DNA from: Herbaspirillum autotrophicum
GTDB lineage: Bacteria; Pseudomonadota; Gammaproteobacteria; Burkholderiales; Burkholderiaceae_D
Assembly (NCBI RefSeq): GCF_001189915.1
Contig: NZ_LFLS01000033.1
Coordinates: 1-64,000, forward strand
Direction of reading: 5' to 3'
DNA: 64,000 nt
How positions within the stretch are numbered: position 1 is the stretch's first letter; every line of letters begins with the position of its first letter. Positions 17,075 through 26,257 of the stretch are shown here, in pieces. Position numbers and translations under genes: made by a program. The notes beneath the pieces were generated by a model. That model had not been told where the DNA came from. It did not search any database and saw only the letters and a program-made list of their open reading frames with translations.

Positions 17075-18259
17075 TTGAAAATACTTTCCATCTTCGGCAC
17101 CCGCCCCGAGGCCATCAAAATGGCACCTGTCGTGCGCGCCCTCGGCGCCTGCCACGGCGTCACCTCGATCGTCTGCGTCACCGGCCAGCATCGCAGCATG
17201 CTGGAACAAGTCATGGATTTGTTCAATCTGTGTCCTGATTACGATCTCGATGTCATGGTGCCGGATCAGACCCTCAACGGTTTGTGCTCGCGACTGTTTT
17301 CCAAGCTCGGACCGGTGCTCGAAAAAGAGCGTCCGGACCGGGTGCTGGTGCACGGCGATACGTCGACCGCAGCCATCGGCGCCATGGCGGCCTTTCATCA
17401 GCGTATTCCGGTGGCCCATGTCGAAGCCGGCCTGCGGACCGGCAATCTGCAGCAGCCGTGGCCGGAAGAAATGAACCGGCGGGTGGTGGATGTCATCAGC
17501 GATTACCTGTTCGCGCCCACCGCCGGATCGGCGGACAATCTGCGCAACGAAAACCTCGGCGGCCGGATCATCGTCACCGGCAATACCGTGATCGATGCCC
17601 TGCATATGACGGTGGCGCGGATCGGCGCCGATGCCGAGATGCGCAGCGGCCTCGATGCCGCGTTTCCATTCCTCAACAGTGGCCGCAAGATCCTGCTGGT
17701 GACCGGCCACCGGCGTGAAAATTTCGGCGACGGTTTCGCCAATATCTGCCAGGCGCTGGCGCAACTGGCGCAACGCACGGATATCGACATCGTCTACCCG
17801 GTGCATCTCAATCCGCGTGTGCGCGGTCCGGTGCAAGAGGTACTCGCCAATCTGAACAATGTGCATCTGATCGAACCGCTCGACTATCTGCATTTCGTGC
17901 GCCTGATGCAACACGCGCATGTGATCCTGACCGATTCCGGCGGCGTCCAGGAAGAAGCACCGGCACTCGGCAAACCGGTACTGGTCATGCGCGACGTCAC
18001 CGAGCGGCCGGAAGCCGTCGCCTCCGGTACGGTGCATCTGGTCGGCACCGACCGCGCCCGCATCGTGGCGGCGGTAAGCGAACTGTTCAACCAGCCTGAA
18101 AGCCACCACAGCTTTTCCCACAAACTGAATCCGTATGGTGACGGCCATTCCGCGCAACGGATTGTCTCGGCCCTGACCGGTACGCCGTATACCGAATTTC
18201 AGTCGCGCCGCAACGCACGGCTCAACCCACCCGATCTGCGCGATCAGACCACGACCTAA
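17075..18259 (+). CDS. wecB: UDP-N-acetylglucosamine 2-epimerase (non-hydrolysing)
   Basis: A 394-residue enzyme that interconverts UDP-GlcNAc and UDP-ManNAc in the cytoplasm. Signatures: SIFGTRPEAIKMAPVV at the N-terminus, VHGDTSTA, HVEAGLRTGN, PWPEEMNRR, VTGHRRENFG and ILTDSGGVQEEAP near the C-terminus. The start is TTG at 17075; no ATG or GTG is in frame nearby. It is the first gene of the polysaccharide operon, 3 bp before the BcsB-like gene, so UDP-ManNAc is the probable precursor of the polymer. In E. coli WecB is needed for phage N4 receptor synthesis together with NfrA and NfrB. Confidence 0.93.
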   Translation: MKILSIFGTRPEAIKMAPVVRALGACHGVTSIVCVTGQHRSMLEQVMDLFNLCPDYDLDVMVPDQTLNGLCSRLFSKLGPVLEKERPDRVLVHGDTSTAAIGAMAAFHQRIPVAHVEAGLRTGNLQQPWPEEMNRRVVDVISDYLFAPTAGSADNLRNENLGGRIIVTGNTVIDALHMTVARIGADAEMRSGLDAAFPFLNSGRKILLVTGHRRENFGDGFANICQALAQLAQRTDIDIVYPVHLNPRVRGPVQEVLANLNNVHLIEPLDYLHFVRLMQHAHVILTDSGGVQEEAPALGKPVLVMRDVTERPEAVASGTVHLVGTDRARIVAAVSELFNQPESHHSFSHKLNPYGDGHSAQRIVSALTGTPYTEFQSRRNARLNPPDLRDQTTT

Positions 18260-18262
18260 AGC

Positions 18263-20482
18263 ATGTTCACATCTACTTTGTCATTCCCGGCGCGTCGCTT
18301 GCGCCACTGCCTCGCTGCCGTATGCTGCAGTCTTCTGATCGCGGCGCCGGCGGCGGCTGCCGGCAATCTGGCCCAGCAATTCCAGCAATGGAGCGCGGAC
18401 AACTGGATCACGCGCACCATCAGCCTGGCCGAACTCGGATTTACCACGCCCGGCGTGCTCGACAGCGGCGGCAACCGGCGCGAATATTATCTGCCGGTGC
18501 CGGCCGGTATCGTCATCAGCGATGCCGCGATTCAGTTGAATGCACGTTACCTGCGCGCCGATGGCGGTCGTACCTCGATGATGTTGTCGATTGATGGTTA
18601 TCCGGTGGCCGCGCGCCGTTTCAACGAAGAGCAAGGTAATGCCAGCCAGACCATAGCGGTGGATGGTTTGCCGCGTGCCGATGGCTTTGTGCGGCTCGGC
18701 GTGAATTGGTCATCGGTGCTGTCGGAACAGGTCTGCACCGATCAGCGCGCGCCCGGCAATGCCCTGCGCATCGCTGCCGACACCAGTTTCAGTTATCGTT
18801 TCCAACGCAGCGCCATCACCACCCTGAGCGCGGCCTGGGGCGCCTTGCCAACCACCCCGACATTGCTGGTGGCCGGCCACGACTTATCGGCGGCAGCCTA
18901 CGATACCGCCTGGCGCACCGGCGTCGCGCTCCGGCATCAGGGGAAACAGGTCCGCATCGTGGTGTTGCCTGGCATCGGTGACAGCATCGATTTATCGCGT
19001 ATCGAGATTCCGGCCAATCTGCAAGGATTGCCGGCGTTCGCCGCCCTGGCGGAACGGCAGCCACAGCATCGCATCAAGAACGCCGCCGAACTCGGCGCCT
19101 TGATCGCCCTCGGTGAAAACGGTCCGTTGCGGGCTGATCTGATGGTCACCGACGACGCGCTGAATACGGCCATGCGCCAGGCGCTGGACGCATTGCAGCT
19201 ACAGATCAAAAACGTCGCCCCGGAAGCCTCGGGCGCCTTCGCCAATTGGATCGTGGCCGGTTTCAGCGTGCTGGCAGCGGGCAAGTCACCGGCGCAGTTG
19301 AGCGTGGTGCGTTACGGTGCCACACCGGCGATTGCCATTCCGGCCACGCTCGGTGGCAAAGCCGCCGGCCTGTTGGGCTCCTTGTGGCACAAGCTGGCCG
19401 TGACGCCGGTACTTGGCGTGCAACAGGCCGGCGCCCCGGTGCTGGACGACGATGCGGTACTGATGAGTCAGTTCGGCGCCATCGCCGGCAGCATCGATGT
19501 GTTGAACCGGGCTGACCGCACCATCACGTTTGAATTGGGCGCAGTTGCCAGCGACGGCCGCCTGCCGCAGGCGCTTGCGTTCGATCTGTCGGCCGCGCCC
19601 AGCATCAATGGCGAAGCGCCGGTGGTGTCGGTATTTCTGAATGACTTCCTGCTCGGCGCCCGCTTGCTCAATGCCGATGGCCGGCCGCAACGGGTCAGCG
19701 TCGACATTCCGCGTTACGCCCTGAGCGCCCGCAATGAATTGCGGGTCACCTTCGTGCGCCAGCCAACCCAGTTGCGTTGCCACGATCAACCGACGGCATT
19801 TCCGGTCGCGATCTTGCCCGGCAGTCATATCCGGCTCGGCAAGGCCAGTCTGGATGACGACTTCGTCGGCGCCGCCGGCAAATTCAGCAATGCTGCCACG
19901 CTGATGATTCCGCAAGACTGGCAACAGCAACCGGGCAGCAGCCTGCCGCAATTGATCCGGGTCGCCAGCGCGGTCGGTTTCCCGATCAGCACGGTTGATC
20001 TGCAAGTGGTCACGCCGGGGCAGATCGCCCGTCCGCAACGGCCATTCCTGGCCTTCGACGTCGCCGTTGAGGGTTACCAGCCGGCCGCCGCGTTGCAGGA
20101 TGGCAAACTGATTCTGCGCAACGGCAAACTGCAAACACTGGAAGTCAACGGCCTCAATCGTCTGGCCACGATTGAAGTGATTCGCGCCAGCGGTGAAACC
20201 GGTGTGGTGTACCGCAACGTCGGCCCTCAGGCACCGGCCCCGGAAGGCAACTTCCGTCTGACGCGCGGCAACCTGGCAGTACTCGGCGACAGCGGTTTGC
20301 TGCTGCAGATCGACAGCGACGACCCCGCCGGCGCCAAACTGGCGGCGGCATCCAATCCGCAATCGCTGTGGGACCGTCATATGGTGCTGTGGCTGATCAT
20401 CATGGGCGTGATCGCCTTCGTGCTGATCGCCGCCCGCGTCACCCACGTGCGCAAGCGCAAGCAACCACAGGATGGCCTGTAA
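18263..20482 (+). CDS. BcsB-like periplasmic exopolysaccharide protein
   Basis: A 739-residue protein with a signal peptide (about 1-33), a long periplasmic beta-rich region and one C-terminal membrane helix (WLIIMGVIAFVLIAARVTHV) with a basic tail. This is the layout of BcsB, the periplasmic partner of cellulose synthase. Two carbohydrate-binding-like modules appear (REYYLPVPAGIVISDAAIQL; later VSVFLNDFLLGARLLNADG). In BcsB the protein guides the nascent chain out of the membrane channel. Here it is followed by an NfrB-like synthase and probably serves it. Divergent from cellulose BcsB, so no cellulose is implied. Confidence 0.8.
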   Translation: MFTSTLSFPARRLRHCLAAVCCSLLIAAPAAAAGNLAQQFQQWSADNWITRTISLAELGFTTPGVLDSGGNRREYYLPVPAGIVISDAAIQLNARYLRADGGRTSMMLSIDGYPVAARRFNEEQGNASQTIAVDGLPRADGFVRLGVNWSSVLSEQVCTDQRAPGNALRIAADTSFSYRFQRSAITTLSAAWGALPTTPTLLVAGHDLSAAAYDTAWRTGVALRHQGKQVRIVVLPGIGDSIDLSRIEIPANLQGLPAFAALAERQPQHRIKNAAELGALIALGENGPLRADLMVTDDALNTAMRQALDALQLQIKNVAPEASGAFANWIVAGFSVLAAGKSPAQLSVVRYGATPAIAIPATLGGKAAGLLGSLWHKLAVTPVLGVQQAGAPVLDDDAVLMSQFGAIAGSIDVLNRADRTITFELGAVASDGRLPQALAFDLSAAPSINGEAPVVSVFLNDFLLGARLLNADGRPQRVSVDIPRYALSARNELRVTFVRQPTQLRCHDQPTAFPVAILPGSHIRLGKASLDDDFVGAAGKFSNAATLMIPQDWQQQPGSSLPQLIRVASAVGFPISTVDLQVVTPGQIARPQRPFLAFDVAVEGYQPAAALQDGKLILRNGKLQTLEVNGLNRLATIEVIRASGETGVVYRNVGPQAPAPEGNFRLTRGNLAVLGDSGLLLQIDSDDPAGAKLAAASNPQSLWDRHMVLWLIIMGVIAFVLIAARVTHVRKRKQPQDGL

Positions 20483-20538
20483 GCATGGAGCTGATCATGC
20501 TCACCGCCGGCCGTCCCGCTTGATGGAAACCTGAATCC

Positions 20539-22731
20539 GTGTCCGATTTTGCCATTTACTTCGCCAGCTATTACACCGCGCTGGAACATGTGGCCGCCGT
20601 GGCGGCCGTCATCATCCTGATCTCCAGCATCGATGATCTGTTCATCGATGCCTGGTATTGGGCGCGCAAGATTTATCGCAAACTGACAGTGGAGCGCCGC
20701 CGTCATTACACGCCGCTGAGCGCCGCGCAATTGATGCAGCGCGACCAGCAGGCGCTCGCCATCATGGTGCCGGCGTGGCTGGAATACGATGTGATCGCGC
20801 AGATGATCGAAAACATGGTGAGCGTGCTCGATTACCACCACTATGTGGTGTTTGTCGGCACCTATAAGAACGATGCCGCCACCATCACCGAAGTGGAACG
20901 CATGCGGCGCCGCTACCGGCAACTGAAACGGGTCGAAGTACCGCATGACGGACCGACCTGCAAGGCCGACTGCCTGAACTGGGTAATCCAGGCCATCTTC
21001 CAGCACGAGCAACAGGAAAACATGGAATTCGCCGGTGTCATTCTGCATGACAGTGAAGACGTGTTGCACCCGATGGAATTGCGGTTCTTCAATTACCTGC
21101 TGCCGCGCAAGGACATGATTCAGTTGCCGGTCATGTCGCTCGAACGCAACTGGTACGAACTGGTGGCCGGCACCTACATGGACGAATTCGCCGAATGGCA
21201 CGCCAAGGATCTGGTGGTGCGCGAAAGCGTTTCCGGCATGGTGCCGTCAGCCGGCGTCGGCACCTGTTTTTCGCGCAAAGCGCTGCTGGCCCTGTGCGCG
21301 CAAACCAACAACGAGCCGTTCAACACCGAAAGTCTGACCGAGGATTATGACGTCGGCAATCGCCTCGGGGCGATGGGCATGCAATCGATCTTTGCCCGTT
21401 TCGACGTGCAATTCCGCGCCCGCCGCAAAACCTGGTTCGGCTTCGGTCCGGAGCGCGAGTTGTTGCTCAACATGCCGCTGTGCGTACGCGAATACTTTCC
21501 CGACACCTTCCGCACCGCCTACCGCCAAAAAGCGCGCTGGGTCCTCGGCATCGGTTTGCAAAGCTGGGAACAACTGGGCTGGCAAGGCTCGTGGGTCAAC
21601 AAGTATCTGTTGTTCCGCGACCGCAAGGGGATTGTCACTTCGTTCGTCAGCATCATTGCCTATCTGCTGTTCTTCCAGTTCATGCTGTTCTATCTGGCCG
21701 GCCAGGCCGGCTGGTGGCAGTTGCGCTTTCCGCCGATCTTCGCGCCCGACAGCTGGCTGATGCTGGTGGCGACACTGACCGCAATCGCACTTGGTTTGCG
21801 GGTGGTGCAACGGGTGTATTTCGTGACCCGTCTGTATGGCTGGGAACACGGCCTGATGTCGATTCCGCGCATGGTGATCGGCAATGTCATCAATTTCCTG
21901 GCGGTGTGCCGCGCCTGGCGCATTTATATCGGTTATCTGATGCTGGGCAAGCGCATGGTCTGGGACAAGACCATGCACGACTTTCCCTCGGCGGCGCAAC
22001 TGACCCAGAAGCGCTTGCGTCTGGGCGAATTGCTGACCTCATGGCAAGCGGTCGACGCCGGCAAGCTGGAGTCGGCGCTCGACGATCAGCGTCGCCACCA
22101 GACGCCGCTGGGACGGATCCTGGTCGCCAAAGGCTGGCTTGACGATGAAACACTGGCCGAAGCGATTTCCTTTCAGTCCGAACTGCCGCGCGCCACGCTG
22201 AGCGAAGCGTTGGTCAAGGCTGGTGCCGCCCTGTTGCCGCTGGAATTGAGTGTGCGCTGGCGCACGCTGGCCATCGGCAGCGGCGTCAGCCCGGACGATC
22301 CCGCAGCCAGTGCATTGCACATTGCCGTCGCCAATCCCTTGTTGCCGGCGGCGCTGGAACAAATCCGCAATGCCACCGGACAAGTGCCGCTGCAATTCAT
22401 CGTCCGCGAAAGTGAAATCGTCGCCGGACTACGCCTGCTCAGTGGCAGCAATGCCGGTGCCTTGCCCGGTACGGCGCCGTTGCTGGGCGATATCCTGATT
22501 GAAAACAATTTGATCAGCCGCACCGAATTCGATACCGCCCTGAACGAATATCGTCCCGACCGCGATGGCCGCATCGGTGACTATCTGGTCAATCAGGGCG
22601 TGGTATCACGCGCCGGTATCGAGAGCGCCTTGACAGAACAACGACGACGGGCGCAGATGAACGCCACAGAACATCAGGCGGCAAAGCACCTCACGCCCGC
22701 CGCATTTGCCATGGAAACGCGGCCGGTATGA
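20539..22731 (+). CDS. nfrB: NfrB-like family 2 glycosyltransferase with C-terminal MshEN-type domains
   Basis: A 730-residue inner-membrane synthase, starting at GTG 20539. TM near 10-30; GT2 motifs are VILHDSEDV (metal-binding acidic residues), SLTEDYDVGNRL (acceptor-site ED) and RQKARWVLGI (QxxRW-like). Several helices follow (about 365-460). Beyond residue 490 there are two MshEN-like units (QTPLGRILVAKGWLDDETL; GRIGDYLVNQGVVSRAGI and a preceding LGDILIENNLIS). MshEN domains bind cyclic di-GMP, and E. coli NfrB is activated this way. It probably polymerises ManNAc-type sugar. Stop overlaps the nfrA-like start (ATGA). Confidence 0.88.
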   Translation: MSDFAIYFASYYTALEHVAAVAAVIILISSIDDLFIDAWYWARKIYRKLTVERRRHYTPLSAAQLMQRDQQALAIMVPAWLEYDVIAQMIENMVSVLDYHHYVVFVGTYKNDAATITEVERMRRRYRQLKRVEVPHDGPTCKADCLNWVIQAIFQHEQQENMEFAGVILHDSEDVLHPMELRFFNYLLPRKDMIQLPVMSLERNWYELVAGTYMDEFAEWHAKDLVVRESVSGMVPSAGVGTCFSRKALLALCAQTNNEPFNTESLTEDYDVGNRLGAMGMQSIFARFDVQFRARRKTWFGFGPERELLLNMPLCVREYFPDTFRTAYRQKARWVLGIGLQSWEQLGWQGSWVNKYLLFRDRKGIVTSFVSIIAYLLFFQFMLFYLAGQAGWWQLRFPPIFAPDSWLMLVATLTAIALGLRVVQRVYFVTRLYGWEHGLMSIPRMVIGNVINFLAVCRAWRIYIGYLMLGKRMVWDKTMHDFPSAAQLTQKRLRLGELLTSWQAVDAGKLESALDDQRRHQTPLGRILVAKGWLDDETLAEAISFQSELPRATLSEALVKAGAALLPLELSVRWRTLAIGSGVSPDDPAASALHIAVANPLLPAALEQIRNATGQVPLQFIVRESEIVAGLRLLSGSNAGALPGTAPLLGDILIENNLISRTEFDTALNEYRPDRDGRIGDYLVNQGVVSRAGIESALTEQRRRAQMNATEHQAAKHLTPAAFAMETRPV

Positions 22732-25541
22732 CATCCCTGTTTCCGGCACCGCCTCGCCACTGGCGCCGTCATACCTGCTGCGGCCTGTTGCTGGTGACAC
22801 TGGCAGCCGCGCCGCTGGCGGCATCGGCTACCGACACGGTCATCGAGTTGCCGCTCAGCGGCGCCGCTTACCGCATCGCCGATCAGGCTTATCGCGCTTA
22901 TGCCCGCGGTGACTATGCAAGCGCCATGCGGGATGCGCGCGAGGCGATTCGCTTGCGTCCCGACGTCTCCCGGCTACAGGATTTGCTGCGCCGCGCCAGC
23001 GCCGCCGATCAGGCAGCCCGGACGCCCCGCCGCAGCAAACCGTTGCCACTGACGGCGAGCGCGCCGTTGATGCCGCAGCAAACTGCACCGGCGCAACCAC
23101 AACTCGCCATCGACGCCGCACTGCGCGCACTCGCGGCCGACCAGCGCAGCGATCTGCCGTTGGCCGTGCAGGAACTCCGCAACGCCATCAAACAGGCACC
23201 CGAGGTCTCGCAATATCGCTTGATGCTGATTGACATGCTGATCCGTTTGCCGGATGAAAATGCGGCGCACGCCGAGGCCACGACGGCGGTCGGCATGGAG
23301 GGTGACGATGTCATGCCGCAACTGTTGCTGGCATGGCTGCAACAGCGCCGGGGCCTGCGCGAAGCAGCGCGCGACAATTACGCCGGTGCCTTGCAGAGCG
23401 ATGCGCTGGGCGATGAAGACTTGCGCAACCTGCGTCTGTTGGCGGCCGATGCCGGCCTCAGCGCCGGCGATGGCAACGCCGTGCTGAGCGCACTGGAACC
23501 GTTGCCGGCCACTGATGGCGCGGCACAGCAACGACGCCGGCTGGCACAGATGATCAGTGCCGGCAACACCAGTTTCAGGCCGGCGCTGACCGCACCCGCT
23601 GTGCGTTGTGTCGTCAACCGCTTCGGTCCGGTGTGTTCCTTGTTCGCCGGCGAAGCACCGGCCCGCCTGCTGGCGGCAGCGGCGTATCAGGCGGCGGCCG
23701 ACAATCGCAGCGCCGACGCCCTGGCCCTGATCGAGAATGCCTTGCAGGTCGGCGGTGACGATCCCGAGCTGAGCGGGAGGCGCGACAACATGCGGCGCAT
23801 GCTGGCGCGGGAACCGGCAGCGGCAGCCTATCAGGCGCTGGCCGACAACGATCCGGTGCGGGCCGAGCAGGACGCCGGCAGCGCCATCGGCTATGCCCCG
23901 GATGTGATGGCGTATCGCCTGCTGCTGATCGATGCACGGCAACGCCAGCAGCATTACGCGGCGGCCGAACAAGCCGCGGCCGACGCCATCGCGGTCGATG
24001 ATGAAGATGCCGTGCCGCTGGTGTTGCGCGGTTATTTCCGCCACATGCAACGCAACTACGCCGGCGCCAAAAGCGACTATCTGACGGCCCTGAAAAACGA
24101 CAACCTGAGCGACGACGACTTGCGCGCATTGCGCCTGTGGGTCAGCGACGCCAGCCACGCCGCCGGCGACCTGCAACTGGCAGCGGAACAACTGGCGCTG
24201 CTGCCGGCCAGCAGCGATGAGGTGCAGTGGCGTCAGTTGCAACTGGAGCTGGATCGCCAATATCGGGACGGCAAGATCGGCCGTCCGCGCTTGCAGGCGC
24301 CGTTCCTCGATTGCCGCCAGACACCCTACGGCACCGTCTGCACCGCACGGCCGCCCGACAACGCCAGCCAGACGCTGGCCGAAAGCGCGTATCGCCTGAT
24401 CGGCAAGAAACGCTATGGCGCGGCCGTGACACTGGCGCAACGGCTGACCACGATGCAGCCGGCCAACGATAATTACCGGCGCCTGCTGGCGCAAGCGCTG
24501 GACAGCAACCGTCAACCGCAAGCGGCGCAGGAAGTGCGGGCCGGCTTGCGGCCCGGCGCTCCGGAACTGGAAGCGGCCTATCTGGCATTGCTGGCCGATG
24601 CGCCGCAAGCGGCAACGCAAACCTTCCGCGAGCTGGATGCGGATGGCAAATTGCCGCCGCGCGCATTGCAGGATGCCGGCTTCGCCGCGCTCAACGCCAA
24701 TCAGCGCCCGCTCGCCGTCAGCTATTTCCGCCGCACCATTGATGCCGTCGATGGCGGCGATCTGACGCTGGCGCCACAACAGGTATTCGATATCCGGCGC
24801 GCCATTTCCGAACTGGAACGGGAATGGGGTTATTACGTCGCGCTCAGTTATCGCGGTGCCAGCACGCTGTCGACACCGACGGCGGTGATCGGCGACGACA
24901 GCCTGCAACTCGGCACCGAAGCGTATTGGCGGCCGCCGTCGCTGGTCAGGGACGGCACTTACGTCGATCTGTATGCGCGCGTTACCGGCAACGTCTACAG
25001 CAAATCCGGCAATGCGACCGGCGGTCCCAGCCTGCAAGCGGCAGCCGGCGCGCGCTGGAAACCACTGGCGCAACACAATCTGATTGCCGCCTTCGAGCGC
25101 CTGATCCCCATCGGCAATGCCGCGCAAAGCGACTGGCTGGCGCGGCTCGGTAACTCGTGGGGCAAGGGCATGGATTTGCGGGTCGACACCGACCGCTGGA
25201 CTAGCCAACAGGTGTTTGCCGAAACCGGTTACTACCTGCAAGGCGGCACCTGGTACTTCACCTCCGAAGCACAGTCCGGGCGCAGCTACCGGCTGCCGGA
25301 CAACTGGTCGAAAAACACCGTGGTCTGGCCGCACGTGGTGCTCGGCGCCGATTACAACACCGGCTTTCCGCAACCACTGGCGGTGGGCGCCGGCGTCGGC
25401 ATCAATCTGCGCCGCTGGCTGCGCGAAGATCATTACCATGCCCCGCGTTCCTACTTTGATCTGTCGATTCAGTATCGCCGCAAGCTGGCCGGAGATGAAC
25501 GCGCCGGCGGCTTTTTCATTCGCAGCATTTTCAACTATTGA
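22728..25541 (+). CDS. nfrA: NfrA-like outer-membrane protein (phage N4 adsorption protein A type)
   Basis: A 937-residue protein with a signal peptide, a long TPR-like helical region (about 45-690; ARGDYASAMRDAREAIRL, NAIKQAPEVSQYRLMLIDML repeat units) and a C-terminal beta-barrel (about 700-937; WGYYVALSYRGAS, LGTEAYWRPP, YFDLSIQYRRKL, ending SIFNY). The last part matches the NfrA C-terminal domain. NfrA is the outer-membrane export channel and N4 receptor component. TPR scaffolds followed by a barrel also occur in BcsC and PgaA. Two extra Cys clusters (VNRFGPVC; DCRQTPYGTVC) recur within the TPR region, so it may hold an internal duplication. ATGA overlap with nfrB. Confidence 0.86.
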   Translation: MTSLFPAPPRHWRRHTCCGLLLVTLAAAPLAASATDTVIELPLSGAAYRIADQAYRAYARGDYASAMRDAREAIRLRPDVSRLQDLLRRASAADQAARTPRRSKPLPLTASAPLMPQQTAPAQPQLAIDAALRALAADQRSDLPLAVQELRNAIKQAPEVSQYRLMLIDMLIRLPDENAAHAEATTAVGMEGDDVMPQLLLAWLQQRRGLREAARDNYAGALQSDALGDEDLRNLRLLAADAGLSAGDGNAVLSALEPLPATDGAAQQRRRLAQMISAGNTSFRPALTAPAVRCVVNRFGPVCSLFAGEAPARLLAAAAYQAAADNRSADALALIENALQVGGDDPELSGRRDNMRRMLAREPAAAAYQALADNDPVRAEQDAGSAIGYAPDVMAYRLLLIDARQRQQHYAAAEQAAADAIAVDDEDAVPLVLRGYFRHMQRNYAGAKSDYLTALKNDNLSDDDLRALRLWVSDASHAAGDLQLAAEQLALLPASSDEVQWRQLQLELDRQYRDGKIGRPRLQAPFLDCRQTPYGTVCTARPPDNASQTLAESAYRLIGKKRYGAAVTLAQRLTTMQPANDNYRRLLAQALDSNRQPQAAQEVRAGLRPGAPELEAAYLALLADAPQAATQTFRELDADGKLPPRALQDAGFAALNANQRPLAVSYFRRTIDAVDGGDLTLAPQQVFDIRRAISELEREWGYYVALSYRGASTLSTPTAVIGDDSLQLGTEAYWRPPSLVRDGTYVDLYARVTGNVYSKSGNATGGPSLQAAAGARWKPLAQHNLIAAFERLIPIGNAAQSDWLARLGNSWGKGMDLRVDTDRWTSQQVFAETGYYLQGGTWYFTSEAQSGRSYRLPDNWSKNTVVWPHVVLGADYNTGFPQPLAVGAGVGINLRRWLREDHYHAPRSYFDLSIQYRRKLAGDERAGGFFIRSIFNY

Positions 25542-26245
25542 TGACCATGATGAATTCTTTCCCGATCCCCTGGCGCCGGCTGGCGGCACTTGTCTGCGGC
25601 TTGTGCAGCCTGAGCACAGCGACCCATGCGCAGGAAATTGCCCGTTTGTATGCAGCGCAGGCGCCGGCCGGTTCCAGTTACGTGCGGGTGCTCAATCCTG
25701 AAGCGCAGAACCGGCGCGTCACCATCGGCCGCAATCCGGCCGACATCTTGCATGGCAATCAAAAACCGGCCAGTGACTATCGCGTCGTCGATGCCGCCGG
25801 CGATCTGATCATCACGCTCGATGGCCGTACCCTGCCGCCGCTGAAGATTGCCGCCGGCGGGTTTTATACCGTGGTCTTGCCGCCGACCCCGATCCAGACC
25901 CCGGCGCTGATTGCCGACGCCACCGATGGCCGCAACGATCTCAAGGCCGAACTGCGTTTTTACAATCTGATTGCGAACTGCGATGCTGCCTTGCGCTTGC
26001 AGGATGGCGCGCAGATTTTCAGCGGCGTCAATACCAACCAGGCGGCGCGGCGCAGCATCAATCCGGTGCGCGCCAGCGTCAGCGGCCAATGCAGCAATGG
26101 CGCCAACAACAATGCGGCAGCGGCCAGCAGCTTGCCGCCGATGAAATCGGGTGACCGCATCAGCGTGTTCCTGACCGGCACCGTGGCGCAGCCGCGCCTG
26201 TCAAGTCAGGTCGATGCCACCGCCGCCTACAGCGGCAGCCGCTGA
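25541..26245 (+). CDS. AlgF-like periplasmic O-acetylation protein
   Basis: About 234 residues: signal peptide ending THA-QEIAR, then LYAAQAPAGSSYVRVLNPEAQ, which has the pattern of alginate O-acetylation protein AlgF. A second half with Cys pairs (IANCDAAL; GQCSNG) follows. The ATG at 25541 overlaps the nfrA-like stop (TGATG); ATGs at 25547 and 25550 are alternatives. AlgF works with AlgI and AlgJ to add acetyl groups in the periplasm; the next three genes encode matching partners. Confidence 0.72.
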   Translation: MTMMNSFPIPWRRLAALVCGLCSLSTATHAQEIARLYAAQAPAGSSYVRVLNPEAQNRRVTIGRNPADILHGNQKPASDYRVVDAAGDLIITLDGRTLPPLKIAAGGFYTVVLPPTPIQTPALIADATDGRNDLKAELRFYNLIANCDAALRLQDGAQIFSGVNTNQAARRSINPVRASVSGQCSNGANNNAAAASSLPPMKSGDRISVFLTGTVAQPRLSSQVDATAAYSGSR

Positions 26246-26257
26246 AGCGATCACGCC

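Noticed and set aside
18263..25541. Interpreting the operon as cellulose synthesis
   Set aside because: The synthase lacks a PilZ domain and resembles NfrB, the outer-membrane protein has an NfrA-type end, and no BcsZ cellulase or BcsC barrel is present; wecB points to an amino-sugar polymer.
22974..25589. An 871-codon open frame on the minus strand
   Set aside because: Antisense to the nfrA-like gene, Arg/Gln/Gly-rich low-complexity product, no start signal; a composition artefact.
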